Assembly (NCBI GenBank): GCA_017438305.1
Contig: JAFRVX010000106.1
Span: 1 to 40,495 of the forward strand
Reading direction: 5' to 3'
DNA length: 40,495 bases
From: Lachnospiraceae bacterium
Lineage (GTDB): Bacteria; Bacillota; Clostridia; Lachnospirales; Lachnospiraceae
This document shows, piece by piece, positions 16,852-25,003 of this stretch (position 1 is its first letter; every line of letters starts with the position of its first letter). The notes below the pieces were generated by a model that saw only the letters and a program-made list of their open reading frames with translations, was not told the DNA's origin and did no database searches. The position numbers were made by a program, and so were the translations under genes.

Positions 16852-17331
16852 ATGGAAAAAACGATCAGACTTAACGAAAAACTGACCCTTACCTTTCCGG
16901 AAGGGTTTCATGTGATGGATGAGGAGGAAAAGAAAACCCTTCGTTTTCTTGAGAACGGACCGGGAGAAGCGCTGGCTGACCCGGAACATCACATCATCGT
17001 TACCATCGGCTGGAAGAGCGTGGGAGGCCTGGCCTCCCTGCTCCTGAAGGCCCGGGACGCGGCAAAGGCTTCCGAAAACAATGTCCGGAAGGCCATGGAG
17101 TCACTGGGGTACCAAAGCGAAGGCTTCGGAACCAGACAGGCGGGGCCGCTGAAGGCGGAAAGCTTCGGTTATACCTATGAAGCCCAGGGGACCGGGATGT
17201 ACGGGGAAACCTGCTGCGTCAAACAGGGCAGAACGTTTTATTACTTCAACTGCTATATCCGGGAAGCAGCCAGGCAGGAAGGCCTTAAGATCTGGGAAGG
17301 GATCCTGGCATCGGCCGGATGGACTGACTGA
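16852..17331 (+). CDS. Hypothetical protein (159 aa)
   Basis: I do not recognise this protein. It starts 26 bp after the GH3 stop codon with no clear ribosome site, so it may depend on translation coupling. Composition is that of a soluble alpha/beta protein. Features: a TLTFPEGFHVMDEEEKK segment near the N-terminus, HHIIVTIGWKS in the middle, and a later FGYTYEAQGTGMYGET and CVKQGRTFYYFNCY stretch. The pattern (strand-rich, fungal-TMA-like YxFxCY) recalls small stress-associated proteins of the DcrB/PsbP-like fold, but that is a guess. No membrane segment or signal peptide. Confidence 0.7.
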   Translation: MEKTIRLNEKLTLTFPEGFHVMDEEEKKTLRFLENGPGEALADPEHHIIVTIGWKSVGGLASLLLKARDAAKASENNVRKAMESLGYQSEGFGTRQAGPLKAESFGYTYEAQGTGMYGETCCVKQGRTFYYFNCYIREAARQEGLKIWEGILASAGWTD

Positions 17332-17480
17332 CCCGACAGGACAACGTAAAAAAGAACTAAGGAACAAAATGATACAAGCCTGATCCCGGCCGGAAGAACA
17401 TGGGAAGCCCTGACCCACTTCTTCAAAGGCCGGGACACGGTTCAGGCCAGGGATGCAGGACTTAACGGGAGGAACTGACG

Positions 17481-18056
17481 ATGGATCTGACACTGGAAAA
17501 AGCAAAGGAACTGAATAAGGAAATGGTGACGGAGGAGCATCTGATCGTTCACTCCCTGAATGTCTGCTATGCCATGGAAGCCATGGCGAACCATTTCGGT
17601 GAAGACGCGGAGCACTGGAAAGCAGTGGGATATCTTCACGACTTCGATTATGAAAAATACCCCGAAGAGCATCTGCAGCATACGGAAAAGGAGCTGCTGG
17701 CTCTGGGCGTTTCTCCGGAAGACGTCCGGGCGATCATGAGCCATGGCTTTGAGATCTGCACCGACGTAAAGCCCGAGACCAACATGGAAAAGAGCCTGTT
17801 CACAGTGGATGAACTCACCGGCATCATCCAGGCCTGTGCCCGGATGCGTCCCAACGGCATATCGGACCTGGAGCTGAAAAGCTTCATGAAGAAGTATAAA
17901 GATAAGCGGTTCGCCGCGAAATGCAATCGTGAGACCATTCAGAAGGGCTGCGATATGCTGGGAATGGAGGTTTCGGAAGTAGCCGCCATCTGCATCGACG
18001 GGATGAGAGAGCATGCGGAGGAGATCGGTCTTCTGGGGACGGCTCATACTGCCTGA
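17481..18056 (+). CDS. HD-domain hydrolase
   Basis: A 191-residue HD-superfamily metal-dependent phosphohydrolase. The H...HD...D pattern is present: H24 in VHSLNV, H53-D54 in YLHDFDYEK, H88 in MSHGFE and D110 in TVDELTG. Similar small HD proteins hydrolyse nucleotides or other phosphates; many are uncharacterised. GGAGGA lies seven bases before ATG 17481. Its last 13 bases overlap the convergent AraC-type gene (18044-18997), so the two transcripts collide and have no room for a terminator between them. Confidence 0.85.
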   Translation: MDLTLEKAKELNKEMVTEEHLIVHSLNVCYAMEAMANHFGEDAEHWKAVGYLHDFDYEKYPEEHLQHTEKELLALGVSPEDVRAIMSHGFEICTDVKPETNMEKSLFTVDELTGIIQACARMRPNGISDLELKSFMKKYKDKRFAAKCNRETIQKGCDMLGMEVSEVAAICIDGMREHAEEIGLLGTAHTA

Positions 18057-18997
18057 AATTCCCTTGGCGTCTTTCCGTAGAATTTCCGAAAGGCTTTGAA
18101 AAAGCTGCTTTTATCGTTATAGCCCAGTATCAGGGCGATCTCTTCTGTGGAGAGGGCGGTTCCGTTAAGGAGCATGACGGCCCTCTCCATTTTCATTTCC
18201 AGAACGATTTCGGAAAAGGTCTTTCCGGTTTCTTTTTTCAGCAGGCCGGAAAGGTAATTGGGATGATAGGAAAACTGCCGGGAAAGATCGTTCAGGGATA
18301 CGGTTTCCGGGTGAGCGGCAATATAGCGGAGGATCTTTTCGGAAAGGCTGAACTCCCCGGTCTCTTTCCGGATGCGTGCCCGGTAGAGTCTGGCGATGTT
18401 TAAGAACAGCGCGCTTACCAGCGGCCGCAAGACCAGCTGCGTATCGGCCGTTTTATGGGCGTATTCCATGACCATGATCTCCAGAAGATCCCGGACAGCA
18501 GAATGAGGGTCCAGGTAGAAATGGATGAAGTCTTCGGAAAACATGTTGGTACGGGGTTCAAGGAAAAACCGGAAAATGGCAGGGTCCGAGGCGATAATGG
18601 GAAGAAACTCCCGGTAGAACATGTTTTTCCGGACCAGTACGCCTATCACAACGGCAGGATCTTCTTTATGCTGCCGGAGACCGTAGCCGGTAAAGGGCTG
18701 GCCGATATAGCATTCCCCTTCCCGGATCGATATGATGTTGTCTGTCTGCTCGGTTTCCGCTTCGTAATCGTTTTTATAGGCATAATTGAAAAAGAAGAAA
18801 TCGTGGCGGTGCAGATCCTCCATAAAGTCCTGGTCTTTCAGCACGCAGATCATGATATCTTCCTCCGGGTCTCCCGGCCAGTACAGGATCTTCTCGGATC
18901 CTGACGGCACGGTGAATTCGGGGTAGTCCCACTGAAGATGCCTGAAGGCTTCCGCCAGTATGTCCATGGATTCGTTCAAAGTCTGTTCTCTTGTCAT
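18044..18997 (-). CDS. AraC family transcriptional regulator
   Basis: A 317-residue regulator. The C-terminal about 100 residues are a typical double-HTH AraC domain: ILRYIAAHPETVSLNDLSRQ, FSYHPNYLSGLLKKETGKTF and the second helix pair IALILGYNDKSSFFKAFRKF, then YGKTPREFQ. The N-terminal part contains a cupin-like sensor segment (LHRHDFFFFNYAY, IREGECYIGQP). Such proteins usually sense a sugar or metabolite and activate nearby genes. ATG 18997 follows GGGAG closely; a start at 19117 would add 40 residues with poor support. It is divergent from the sugar O-acetyltransferase gene; shared ATCTTAA boxes lie between them. Confidence 0.88.
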   Translation of the reverse strand: MTREQTLNESMDILAEAFRHLQWDYPEFTVPSGSEKILYWPGDPEEDIMICVLKDQDFMEDLHRHDFFFFNYAYKNDYEAETEQTDNIISIREGECYIGQPFTGYGLRQHKEDPAVVIGVLVRKNMFYREFLPIIASDPAIFRFFLEPRTNMFSEDFIHFYLDPHSAVRDLLEIMVMEYAHKTADTQLVLRPLVSALFLNIARLYRARIRKETGEFSLSEKILRYIAAHPETVSLNDLSRQFSYHPNYLSGLLKKETGKTFSEIVLEMKMERAVMLLNGTALSTEEIALILGYNDKSSFFKAFRKFYGKTPREFQAV

Positions 18998-19355
18998 AGC
19001 TGCTCCCGGTTTTTCGATATTATTAAGAATACGGCAGCGATCCCTGCTTGCCGTTATTAGGTGCGGCGCTGATTCCATCCTACCGTTATGGTGGGCGGTG
19101 CCGGTCCTGTTCTTCAAGTTATTATGGGCGGTGCTGATCTCATCCTTTCCATATCAGGGCAGCGCCGATCCGTTCATATGCAGGGGTCTGCCGGCTTTAT
19201 TATAGGCCGGAATCTTAAAAAATGCCACTGTTATTCTTAAGATAAACGACTGTGTTTTGCCGGAACAGAACGTATAATCTTAAGCAGACAGGTGGACGTC
19301 CGGGTCTGCAGGGTCACAGAGGAAATACCGTAGCCCGGAACCAAAGGAGGAGAAG
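18998..19355. other. Divergent intergenic region with repeats and putative operators
   Basis: 19060-19165 contains three degenerate copies of a GGGCGGTGCTGATCTCATCC-like unit. 19212-19283 has three ATCTTAA boxes and a TATAAT. No gene seen. Confidence 0.55.
19212..19283 (+). promoter_or_regulatory. Putative promoter and three ATCTTAA operator boxes
   Basis: ATCTTAA occurs at 19212-19218 (+), 19237-19243 (-) and 19277-19283 (+). The third overlaps a TATAAT at 19273-19278 that could be the -10 of the acetyltransferase gene. No good -35 lies 16-18 bp upstream, which fits an activator-dependent promoter. The divergent AraC protein is the natural candidate; binding is inference. Confidence 0.45.
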
Positions 19356-19940
19356 ATGACAGAACTGGAAAAACTGAAAGCCGGACTTGAATACTGTTAT
19401 GATGATCCCGAGGTGGATGCCCTGAAGGAACAGGCCATTCTCTGGTGCCGGGAATATAACGCGCTGGACCCGCTGGATTATGAAGCTCAGCGGAAGATGC
19501 TTAAGGAGCATCTGGGAAAAGCCGGGGAAAAGATCTGGATCGGGAAGACCTTTAACTGTGATAACGGAAAAAATATTTTCATCGGTGATAATTTTACCGG
19601 AAATTATAATATCACCATGCTGGATATCCGTGATATAATCATAGGGGACAATGTCATGATCGGCCCGAACACCCTGATCACAACGGTCAATCATCCCCTG
19701 TCTCCCATGGGAAGAAGAAAGCATCTGGGCATTGCGAAGCCGGTGACCATCGGCAACGACGTCTGGATCGGCGGAAATGTGACGATACTCCCGGGCATTA
19801 CCATCGGCAGCAACGTCATTGTGGGAGCCGGCGCAGTGGTGACCCACGACGTTCCGGACAACTGTGTTGTGGCAGGCGTGCCGGCCAGGAAGATCCGGGA
19901 TATAGAAGATGACACGGAAGAGACCGATGCTGAAGGCTGA
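19356..19940 (+). CDS. Sugar O-acetyltransferase (maltose/galactoside acetyltransferase type)
   Basis: A 194-residue left-handed beta-helix acetyltransferase of the LacA/Maa/NodL group, which moves acetyl from acetyl-CoA to a sugar hydroxyl. Hexapeptide repeats run from about residue 60 to 180 (IFIGDN, IIIGDNV, VTIGNDVWIGGNVTILPG, IGSNVIVGAGAVVT). The catalytic His is H113 in TTVNHPLSP, and the CoA-binding end VVAGVPARKIR is complete. The N-terminal helical cap (EKLKAGLEYCYDDPEV) is also typical. AGGAGG precedes ATG. It is divergent from the AraC gene, suggesting control by it. Physiological substrate unknown; detoxification of excess sugar is one family proposal. Confidence 0.93.
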   Translation: MTELEKLKAGLEYCYDDPEVDALKEQAILWCREYNALDPLDYEAQRKMLKEHLGKAGEKIWIGKTFNCDNGKNIFIGDNFTGNYNITMLDIRDIIIGDNVMIGPNTLITTVNHPLSPMGRRKHLGIAKPVTIGNDVWIGGNVTILPGITIGSNVIVGAGAVVTHDVPDNCVVAGVPARKIRDIEDDTEETDAEG

Positions 19941-19992
19941 AAACACAGCAGAAAGCCGAATAAACACAGCGGAAGCTGAATAAGACACAGCA
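19940..19992 (+). repeat. 21-bp tandem repeat, three copies at a gene end
   Basis: ACACAGC recurs at 19943, 19964 and 19985, exactly 21 bp apart, within AACACAGCRGAAGCYGAATA units. The first AAAACACAGC overlaps the last base of the acetyltransferase stop codon. Confidence 0.7.
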
Positions 19993-20052
19993 GGAAGGAA
20001 CGCTTGAGGAAAGAAGCAAAGCACAGAAGGCTCGGAACAGGGAGGAAAGCCA

Positions 20053-20376
20053 ATGAATGACAGAGAACAGGAGGCCAGGGCACTTCATCGGAAAGGATAC
20101 AGCTGCGCCGGCGCCGTGTATAAAGCCTATGCTGATCTAAACACGAAGGGAAGCGGGGCGCCGGTCCCCAGAAGCGAAGGGGGCAAATGCGGCGCGGTCC
20201 TGTCGGCAGAAAAGATCCTGAAAGAACTCGGATTATCCGAAAAGACAGCAGAGTTTGACCAGGCATTCCTTCAGGAATTCGGTTCGTTAAAATGCAGAGA
20301 TCTCCTGAAAGGAAGCCGCACCTGCAATGACTGCGTAGGATGCGCGGCAGGGATCCTCAAGGCATTGACGGAATGA
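20053..20376 (+). CDS. C_GCAxxG_C_C family protein
   Basis: A 107-residue protein of the C_GCAxxG_C_C family, small redox or Fe-S-like proteins of unknown reaction. Cysteines fit the family pattern: C18 in GYSCAGAV, C46 in GGKCGAVLSA, C81 in LKCRDL and C91/C94/C97 in CNDCVGCAAG. The canonical GCA in the first motif reads CAGAVY here, so position conservation is good but not perfect. GGGAGG precedes the ATG. Family members frequently neighbour redox or DUF362-type genes, as here (DUF362 lies 108 bp downstream). Likely cytoplasmic metal- or cluster-binding; function unknown. Confidence 0.85.
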   Translation: MNDREQEARALHRKGYSCAGAVYKAYADLNTKGSGAPVPRSEGGKCGAVLSAEKILKELGLSEKTAEFDQAFLQEFGSLKCRDLLKGSRTCNDCVGCAAGILKALTE

Positions 20377-20483
20377 TCGGAAAAGGATTGACAGAATAAA
20401 GGTTTCAAAAAGCTATAGAAAAACATCCGCAAAAAACACGGATCGCATGAAACGATCCTTAAAAAATCCAAGGAGGAAAGAAT

Positions 20484-21476
20484 ATGCCGCAGGCAGGAAA
20501 AAACGGAAACAAGTACGTGCCTTACGAAGAGCGTAAGGGCAATGAGTCCATCGTCTACTTTACCAGAGATATCTCTCCGGAAGGGATGATGAAAGCCTAT
20601 GAAAAGGTTAAGGAAAAAATGACCGGGAAGGTAGCTGTCAAGCTGCATACCGGAGAACAGAACGGCCCGAACTTTACGCCGGCTTCCTGGGTAAAGGAAT
20701 TTATGGAGAAAGAACTGCCGGATGCGACGATCGTTGAGACCAATACCTATTATGTCGGCGACCGGGACACCACGGAAAAGCACAGAAAGACCCTGGAAGT
20801 GAACGGCTGGACTTTCTGCCCCGTGGATATCATGGATGAAGAGGGCACCGTAAATCTGCCGGTCAAGGGCGGAAAATGGTTTACGGAAATGTCCCACGGT
20901 TCCCATATGGTGAATTATGATTCCTTATTCGTGCTCACCCACTTTAAGGGCCACGCCATGGGCGGCTTTGGCGGCGCGAACAAGAACATCGGCATCGGCT
21001 GCGCGGACGGGAAGATCGGCAAGAAATGGATCCATGCGAGCGAGACAAATGCCTGGGGCACTGTGGAAGAAGAGCTGGGCGAGAAATTCACCGAGTCCAC
21101 GAAGGCCACCATCGACTATTTCGGGGAGAACGTCACTTGTGTCACGTTGATGCGGAACATGTCCGTTTCCTGTGACTGTGAAGGCGTGGCAGCGGCCCCG
21201 GTAGTGACGCCGAACGTCGGTATCTTAGCCTCCACGGATATCCTGGCCATCGATTCGGCTGCGGTCGATATGATCTACGCCATGACGGAAGCGGAACACC
21301 ATGACCTGGTGGAGCGGATCGAAAGCCGCCACGGGTTAAGACAGCTTTCCTATATGAAGGAGCTGGGCATGGGCAACGACCGTTATGTGCTGATCGATCT
21401 GGATAACGATGAAAAACGGATCGTGGCAAAGGACGCGGTCAAGGATCTGAAACCCTTTGTCAGGATCAAACCCTGA
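20484..21476 (+). CDS. DUF362 domain-containing protein
   Basis: A 330-residue DUF362 protein. Typical segments are KVAVKLHTGE (about 49-58), FTEMSHGSHMVNYDSLFVLTHFKGHAMGGFGG (about 137-168, in pieces) and IGIGCADGKIGKKWIH (about 172-187). The conserved NxxGxxGG-like glycine cluster is present. Some family members carry a C-terminal ferredoxin domain; this one does not show Cys clusters. Biochemical role is unknown for most members; links to metal or redox metabolism are only genomic. Ribosome site AAGGAGG. A strong terminator follows at 21633, so the acetyltransferase-C_GCAxxG-DUF362 set may be one transcript. Confidence 0.88.
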   Translation: MPQAGKNGNKYVPYEERKGNESIVYFTRDISPEGMMKAYEKVKEKMTGKVAVKLHTGEQNGPNFTPASWVKEFMEKELPDATIVETNTYYVGDRDTTEKHRKTLEVNGWTFCPVDIMDEEGTVNLPVKGGKWFTEMSHGSHMVNYDSLFVLTHFKGHAMGGFGGANKNIGIGCADGKIGKKWIHASETNAWGTVEEELGEKFTESTKATIDYFGENVTCVTLMRNMSVSCDCEGVAAAPVVTPNVGILASTDILAIDSAAVDMIYAMTEAEHHDLVERIESRHGLRQLSYMKELGMGNDRYVLIDLDNDEKRIVAKDAVKDLKPFVRIKP

Positions 21477-21808
21477 GAAGGAAAAGCCGGACAGCAGTTT
21501 CAGGTAAAAGCTGACCGGCTTTGAAAAATAGACGGCAGCCTGAAGAAAGCAGACGGCATCATCGAAAAAGCAAACTGCGGTCTGATGAAAAAAGAAGAAT
21601 TACAGGCTATTCTTGAAAACGTCTGTTTATGAAAGGACACCGGGCCGCGAAGCCCGGTGTCCTTTTATAAGCTCAAGGCCGCAGATTTCCGATAATTGAA
21701 AGTACGGATACACTCTGCGGCGCAAGTTTCTAAGGGGTAAAGGTCCGGAGTTCTCGGTCTATAGAGAGAAAACTCAGGTCAGATGTTCTTATCTTTCCGT
21801 CCGAGCTC
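21477..21808. other. Convergent intergenic region
   Basis: Contains a long-loop inverted repeat (AAAGCCGG/CCGGCTTT, about 21483-21524), a loose repeat of AGACGGCAGCCTGA-like units (21530-21600) and the terminator at 21633. The final 140 bp before the minus-strand hydrolase gene show nothing definite. Confidence 0.5.
21633..21667. terminator. Strong intrinsic terminator
   Basis: Perfect 13-bp stem (21633-21645 with 21652-21664), CGCGAA loop, then a TTTT run. It ends the DUF362 transcript and, read the other way, could also serve the minus-strand unit. Confidence 0.85.
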
Positions 21809-22882
21809 TCATCCTTCCAGCTTCGGATCGTAGCCGGTAAAGAGATCTCTCAGGAAAACGTCGGCGTGGGTGACCCAGAGGTCAAAGTTGTAATCGCCTT
21901 TGCCGTCTATGATCTTCCAGCCGGCATAGCCGTGGGGATGTCCGGCAAAGGTGTGGATCTCCACGGGGACCTGCTTTTCAAGAAGCCAGGGGACAAGGCC
22001 GTTCATATTGGCGATGTAGCCGAAATCCTTCCGGCCGATGGCAAAGAAAACCGGCGGATAATAAAAATCCTCCCGGGAAAGCTCGGTGCCCAGATGCCTG
22101 GCTCCGTAAACGCAGAGAAAGGCGTTCGGCGCGCCGTAAAAGCTGTCCGTCTCATCTTCCTTGTATTCCGGGAAATAGTCGGAGATCTTCTGGTTTTCCG
22201 AATAGAATTCGATGCAGGCATCGCCGGTCACACCGCCGTTGCTGAAGCCGGCGTAGGCCAGATGATTGGGATCCAGCCGGTATTTTTCGCAGCAGGACCG
22301 GATAAGGCGGAAGCATCTGGCGGCATCCGCGGCGGTTTCTTTCCGGCTCCAGGGTCCCATGTTGGGCCGGCACTGGAGAATGAAGCACTGATACCCGAGC
22401 GCATTGAATTCTTTTCCGATCTGCCAGCATTCGTTGATGGTGCCTGCCCCGTGGGTGCCGCCCGCCACCAGCACGATCCCGCCGACGGGGTTCTGATCTT
22501 CGGGGATCAGCATTTCCAGATAATAGGGCCGGAAATCCGGGTCATGATCGTATTCAAAGCGGCTGTTGTCGGTATAATCGGTTTCTTCAGGGATATTGTC
22601 TTCAGTGAACAGATAGATCCTGTCCGGCGCATCGGGAAGCGGACAGATCGCGTCCCGAAGTTCGGAAAACCGCTGTTTCAATTGCTCTTTTTCTTCATCC
22701 GTGAGCCCCGGCCTGCGGAATTTCATCTGGAAGCGGAAAAGGTTTACCAGATCTTCCACCGGATAACGGGTCGGATCTTCGTAAAGCGGAATGGCCTTGT
22801 TGATCTCCGGCCCGAATTCCCTGCGGAATTCCAGCTGGGCTTTTCTCATTTCTTCATACTTTCTGGTCACATCATCTGCCAT
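21809..22882 (-). CDS. Alpha/beta-hydrolase with N-terminal helical extension
   Basis: A 357-residue protein. Residues about 1-80 are charged and helical (TRKYEEMRKAQLEFRREFG). The alpha/beta-hydrolase follows: VLVAGGTHGAG (138-147, oxyanion region), nucleophile S214 in AGFSNGG, and a likely catalytic His in FAGHPHGYAGW near residue 318. It resembles prolyl-oligopeptidase-like or acyl esterases, but I cannot name the subfamily. No signal peptide. AGGAGG precedes the ATG. It lies 71 bp downstream of the phosphatase gene, separated by a hairpin that may terminate or attenuate. Confidence 0.82.
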   Translation of the reverse strand: MADDVTRKYEEMRKAQLEFRREFGPEINKAIPLYEDPTRYPVEDLVNLFRFQMKFRRPGLTDEEKEQLKQRFSELRDAICPLPDAPDRIYLFTEDNIPEETDYTDNSRFEYDHDPDFRPYYLEMLIPEDQNPVGGIVLVAGGTHGAGTINECWQIGKEFNALGYQCFILQCRPNMGPWSRKETAADAARCFRLIRSCCEKYRLDPNHLAYAGFSNGGVTGDACIEFYSENQKISDYFPEYKEDETDSFYGAPNAFLCVYGARHLGTELSREDFYYPPVFFAIGRKDFGYIANMNGLVPWLLEKQVPVEIHTFAGHPHGYAGWKIIDGKGDYNFDLWVTHADVFLRDLFTGYDPKLEG

Positions 22883-22902
22883 GGGGATCCTCCTTTAAAA
22901 TA

Positions 22903-22938
22903 CCCCTCCGGCAGCGGGACAACCGTCGCGCGGAGGGG
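22903..22938 (-). terminator. Terminator-like hairpin between two minus-strand genes
   Basis: CCCCTCCG (22903-22910) pairs with CGGAGGGG (22931-22938). Read on the minus strand it is followed by TATTTTAAA and then the ribosome site of the hydrolase gene. It could terminate or attenuate. Confidence 0.6.
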
Positions 22939-22953
22939 CAGTCAGATTTTGTA

Positions 22954-23733
22954 TCAGTATTCTACGAACTTGTCTTTGATGCGCTTCATGATGTCGTCGG
23001 TAACACCGCAGGCCTTCAGATAGGGGATCATGCCGCCGTAGTGTTCGTCCAGATATTCAAGCATCTTCTGCATATAGGTGGGCAGGGTGGCAAAGAAGCC
23101 TCCCGCCAGGTTCGGCCTTCCGTCCTCTTCCTTCGGGAAGAAGGGGATCCTTTCGGCCATGGCTTTATAGCGCCGGCCCAGATAGGCCATGCTTAAAGTG
23201 TAGTCCGCGCAGATGTCTTCCCGGGAAACGCCGGCAATGGTAAAGAGCATTGCGGAGGCGATGCCGGTGCGGTCCTTTCCGGTAAAACAGTTAAAGTGCA
23301 CGCAGCCATCGGCCGTGGATAAGGGTTCCAGGATCTGCAGGGCCCAGTGCTTGTGATCCTCCAGCATGCGGATGTAGGTCACGTCCCAGTCGGGCATCTT
23401 GAAATCCTTGGGCGGCTCCGGGCGTTTTCTTCTTTCGCTTTCAGAACCGGCAGCGGCAGCGGTGTCGAACATGGGGATATTCATATATTCTATGCCCTCC
23501 ACGTTGGAAAGCGCGCTGGGTTCCGTCACCGTTTCGGAGGCGCCTCTTAAGTCCAGAGAACGGACCACGTGATAATCCTTCAGGATCTGAATGTCTTTTT
23601 CGGTCAGGTTTTCCGGCAGTTCGCTCCGTAAATAAACGCCATACCGGGTCACACCGCCGTCTTTGGTTGCATAACCGCCCAGATCCCGGGCGTTTTCCAG
23701 TCCTTCCAGGGGAAGATGCCGAAGAGGGGTCAT
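22954..23733 (-). CDS. Tyrosine-protein phosphatase (Y_phosphatase3 type)
   Basis: A 259-residue Cys-based phosphatase. The N-terminal ENARDLGGY motif and the P-loop HFNCFTGKDRTG (C149, R155) are hallmarks of the bacterial PTP family with the Y_phosphatase3 domain, which includes lipid and protein phosphatases such as the LipA/MptpB relatives. A C-terminal helical region follows. Start: GAGG is only two bases from ATG 23739 but eight from ATG 23733, so the second is preferred. A promoter lies upstream (23767-23795). With the hydrolase downstream it may form a two-gene unit. Substrate unknown. Confidence 0.9.
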   Translation of the reverse strand: MTPLRHLPLEGLENARDLGGYATKDGGVTRYGVYLRSELPENLTEKDIQILKDYHVVRSLDLRGASETVTEPSALSNVEGIEYMNIPMFDTAAAAGSESERRKRPEPPKDFKMPDWDVTYIRMLEDHKHWALQILEPLSTADGCVHFNCFTGKDRTGIASAMLFTIAGVSREDICADYTLSMAYLGRRYKAMAERIPFFPKEEDGRPNLAGGFFATLPTYMQKMLEYLDEHYGGMIPYLKACGVTDDIMKRIKDKFVEY

Positions 23734-23766
23734 GATCATTTCCTCACTTTCACCTTAGTTGTCAAT

Positions 23767-23795
23767 AGTTTAGCATATTGGGAGCAGGCCGTCAA
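23767..23795 (-). promoter_or_regulatory. Promoter of the phosphatase gene
   Basis: Minus strand: TTGACG (23790-23795), 17-bp spacer, TAAACT (23767-23772), about 34 bp before the start codon. Confidence 0.55.
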
Positions 23796-23840
23796 AAGGA
23801 TTCAACAGCTTGTTCAGAACTGCCATTCCCTGTTATTAAG

Positions 23841-23925
23841 CCTTTCCTGAGGGCCGGAAAGGTTCTATCATCAGGCCGTGTCAGCGCCCAGGTGTTAAAG
23901 CCTTGCCTGCGGACAGGGAAAGGAC
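23841..23925. repeat. Two related imperfect hairpins
   Basis: CCTTTCC/GGAAAGG (23841-23847 with 23856-23862) and a diverged second copy near 23898-23925, both preceded by GTTATTAAG/GTTAAAG. They lie just past the 3' end of the FMN enzyme gene and may help end its transcript. Confidence 0.4.
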
Positions 23926-23940
23926 AGGGTTTATAAAGTA

Positions 23941-24828
23941 TTACAGCCACCAGGCCTCATGAATGACCGTCGGATCGATGGTCTTAAGGTCTTTGGTCCC
24001 GGTCCGGACCATGGCCGCCTTCAGCTCTTTTGTAAACTGCAGCAGTGTGTCCCTTACCCCTTCCGCACCGGTTTCATTGTAAGGCCCCATGAGGGGGCGG
24101 GCGATGCTGACAAGATCTGCGCCGAGGGCCAGGGCTTTGAAGGCATCGAAGCCATCCTCAATGCCGCCGTCGGCAATCACAATAAAGTCTTCTCCCACAG
24201 CTTTCCGGATATCTTTAAGAAGAGCAAAAGGCGGAATAGCCCAGCTCATGATGCTGTTGTGATGGCTTAAGATGATGCCTGCCGCTCCGAGTCTTTTGGC
24301 TTTCAGTGCATCCTGTACGCTTAAGACGCCCTTTATAAAGAAGGGAAGAGGCGTAGACTGGATCATGGTCTTCAGTTCATCGGCCGAGGGCAGAAGAAGC
24401 GGCATGCCGGCGCAGACGGAGGACAGATTTCCCTCTCCGTCCGGCGCATGTTCGATATCCATGCCGACGCCGAAGGCTCCGTGGCTTTCCGCGTAATAGA
24501 TCCGGGAATAGATCTCCTTACGGTCTTCATAGGGTTTGATGACCTTGATCACTTTGGCGCCGCTCTTCAGGGCATCGCCGAAGCTGTCATTATCCCCCAT
24601 GCCGATGGAGCAGAGGGCGTTGGCCAGGGCAGCTCCTTTGGCATAGGCGCCCATACCGTTTTTCAGGTGGCTTAAAGCGCCGGTCATAACGGGGGTGTCA
24701 AAGGTGGTCCCCAGGATCTCCACGGAGGTGTCCGGGACGCCTGCGGATAACAGCCGGCTCTCCAGCACCAGGGAATCCAGATATTTCCGGGCGATTTTTA
24801 TGGAATCCGCATTGGGATTTTTCGGCAT
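23941..24828 (-). CDS. FMN-dependent alpha-hydroxy-acid dehydrogenase family protein
   Basis: A 295-residue (beta/alpha)8 FMN enzyme related to lactate/glycolate oxidases and isopentenyl-diphosphate isomerase type 2. Matching blocks: TPVMTGALSH (45-54), K166 in FFIKGVLS, IADGGIEDG (218-226) and ALGADLVSIARPL (234-246) for the flavin phosphate. At the active-site block, where oxidases have S-N-H-G-G-R-Q-L-D, this protein reads LSHHNSIMSWA (188-198): a His is present but the GGR is gone. It is also shorter than typical oxidases (about 350-380). So FMN binding is likely but lactate-type oxidation is doubtful. AAAGGAG precedes ATG. Confidence 0.82.
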   Translation of the reverse strand: MPKNPNADSIKIARKYLDSLVLESRLLSAGVPDTSVEILGTTFDTPVMTGALSHLKNGMGAYAKGAALANALCSIGMGDNDSFGDALKSGAKVIKVIKPYEDRKEIYSRIYYAESHGAFGVGMDIEHAPDGEGNLSSVCAGMPLLLPSADELKTMIQSTPLPFFIKGVLSVQDALKAKRLGAAGIILSHHNSIMSWAIPPFALLKDIRKAVGEDFIVIADGGIEDGFDAFKALALGADLVSIARPLMGPYNETGAEGVRDTLLQFTKELKAAMVRTGTKDLKTIDPTVIHEAWWL

Positions 24829-24857
24829 AATGATCTCCTTTACAGTCTTTTTCCGTA

Positions 24858-24902
24858 CCGGACAGAAGAAGCTGTCCGGCTGATCGTCTTCTGTTCATTA
24901 TA
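24858..24902 (-). promoter_or_regulatory. -10 box and leader hairpin of the FMN enzyme gene
   Basis: TATAAT on the minus strand at 24897-24902, without a good -35. Downstream in the transcript, an 8-bp perfect hairpin (24872-24879 with 24858-24865) lies just ahead of the ribosome site. It has no U-run, so it may stabilise or regulate the leader rather than terminate. Confidence 0.4.
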
Positions 24903-25003
24903 TTACACAACTTTTTCCGGGTTTTCAATATCCTTTCCCGGGATGAAGAAAGACCCTTGACTTTTTTCCGGGTTCCGGCGGTATGTTTATTCGGGTTGTG
25001 TGT

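Noticed and set aside
21866-23023. Plus-strand ORF opposite the hydrolase and phosphatase genes
   Set aside because: Antisense shadow crossing two real minus-strand genes and the hairpin between them.
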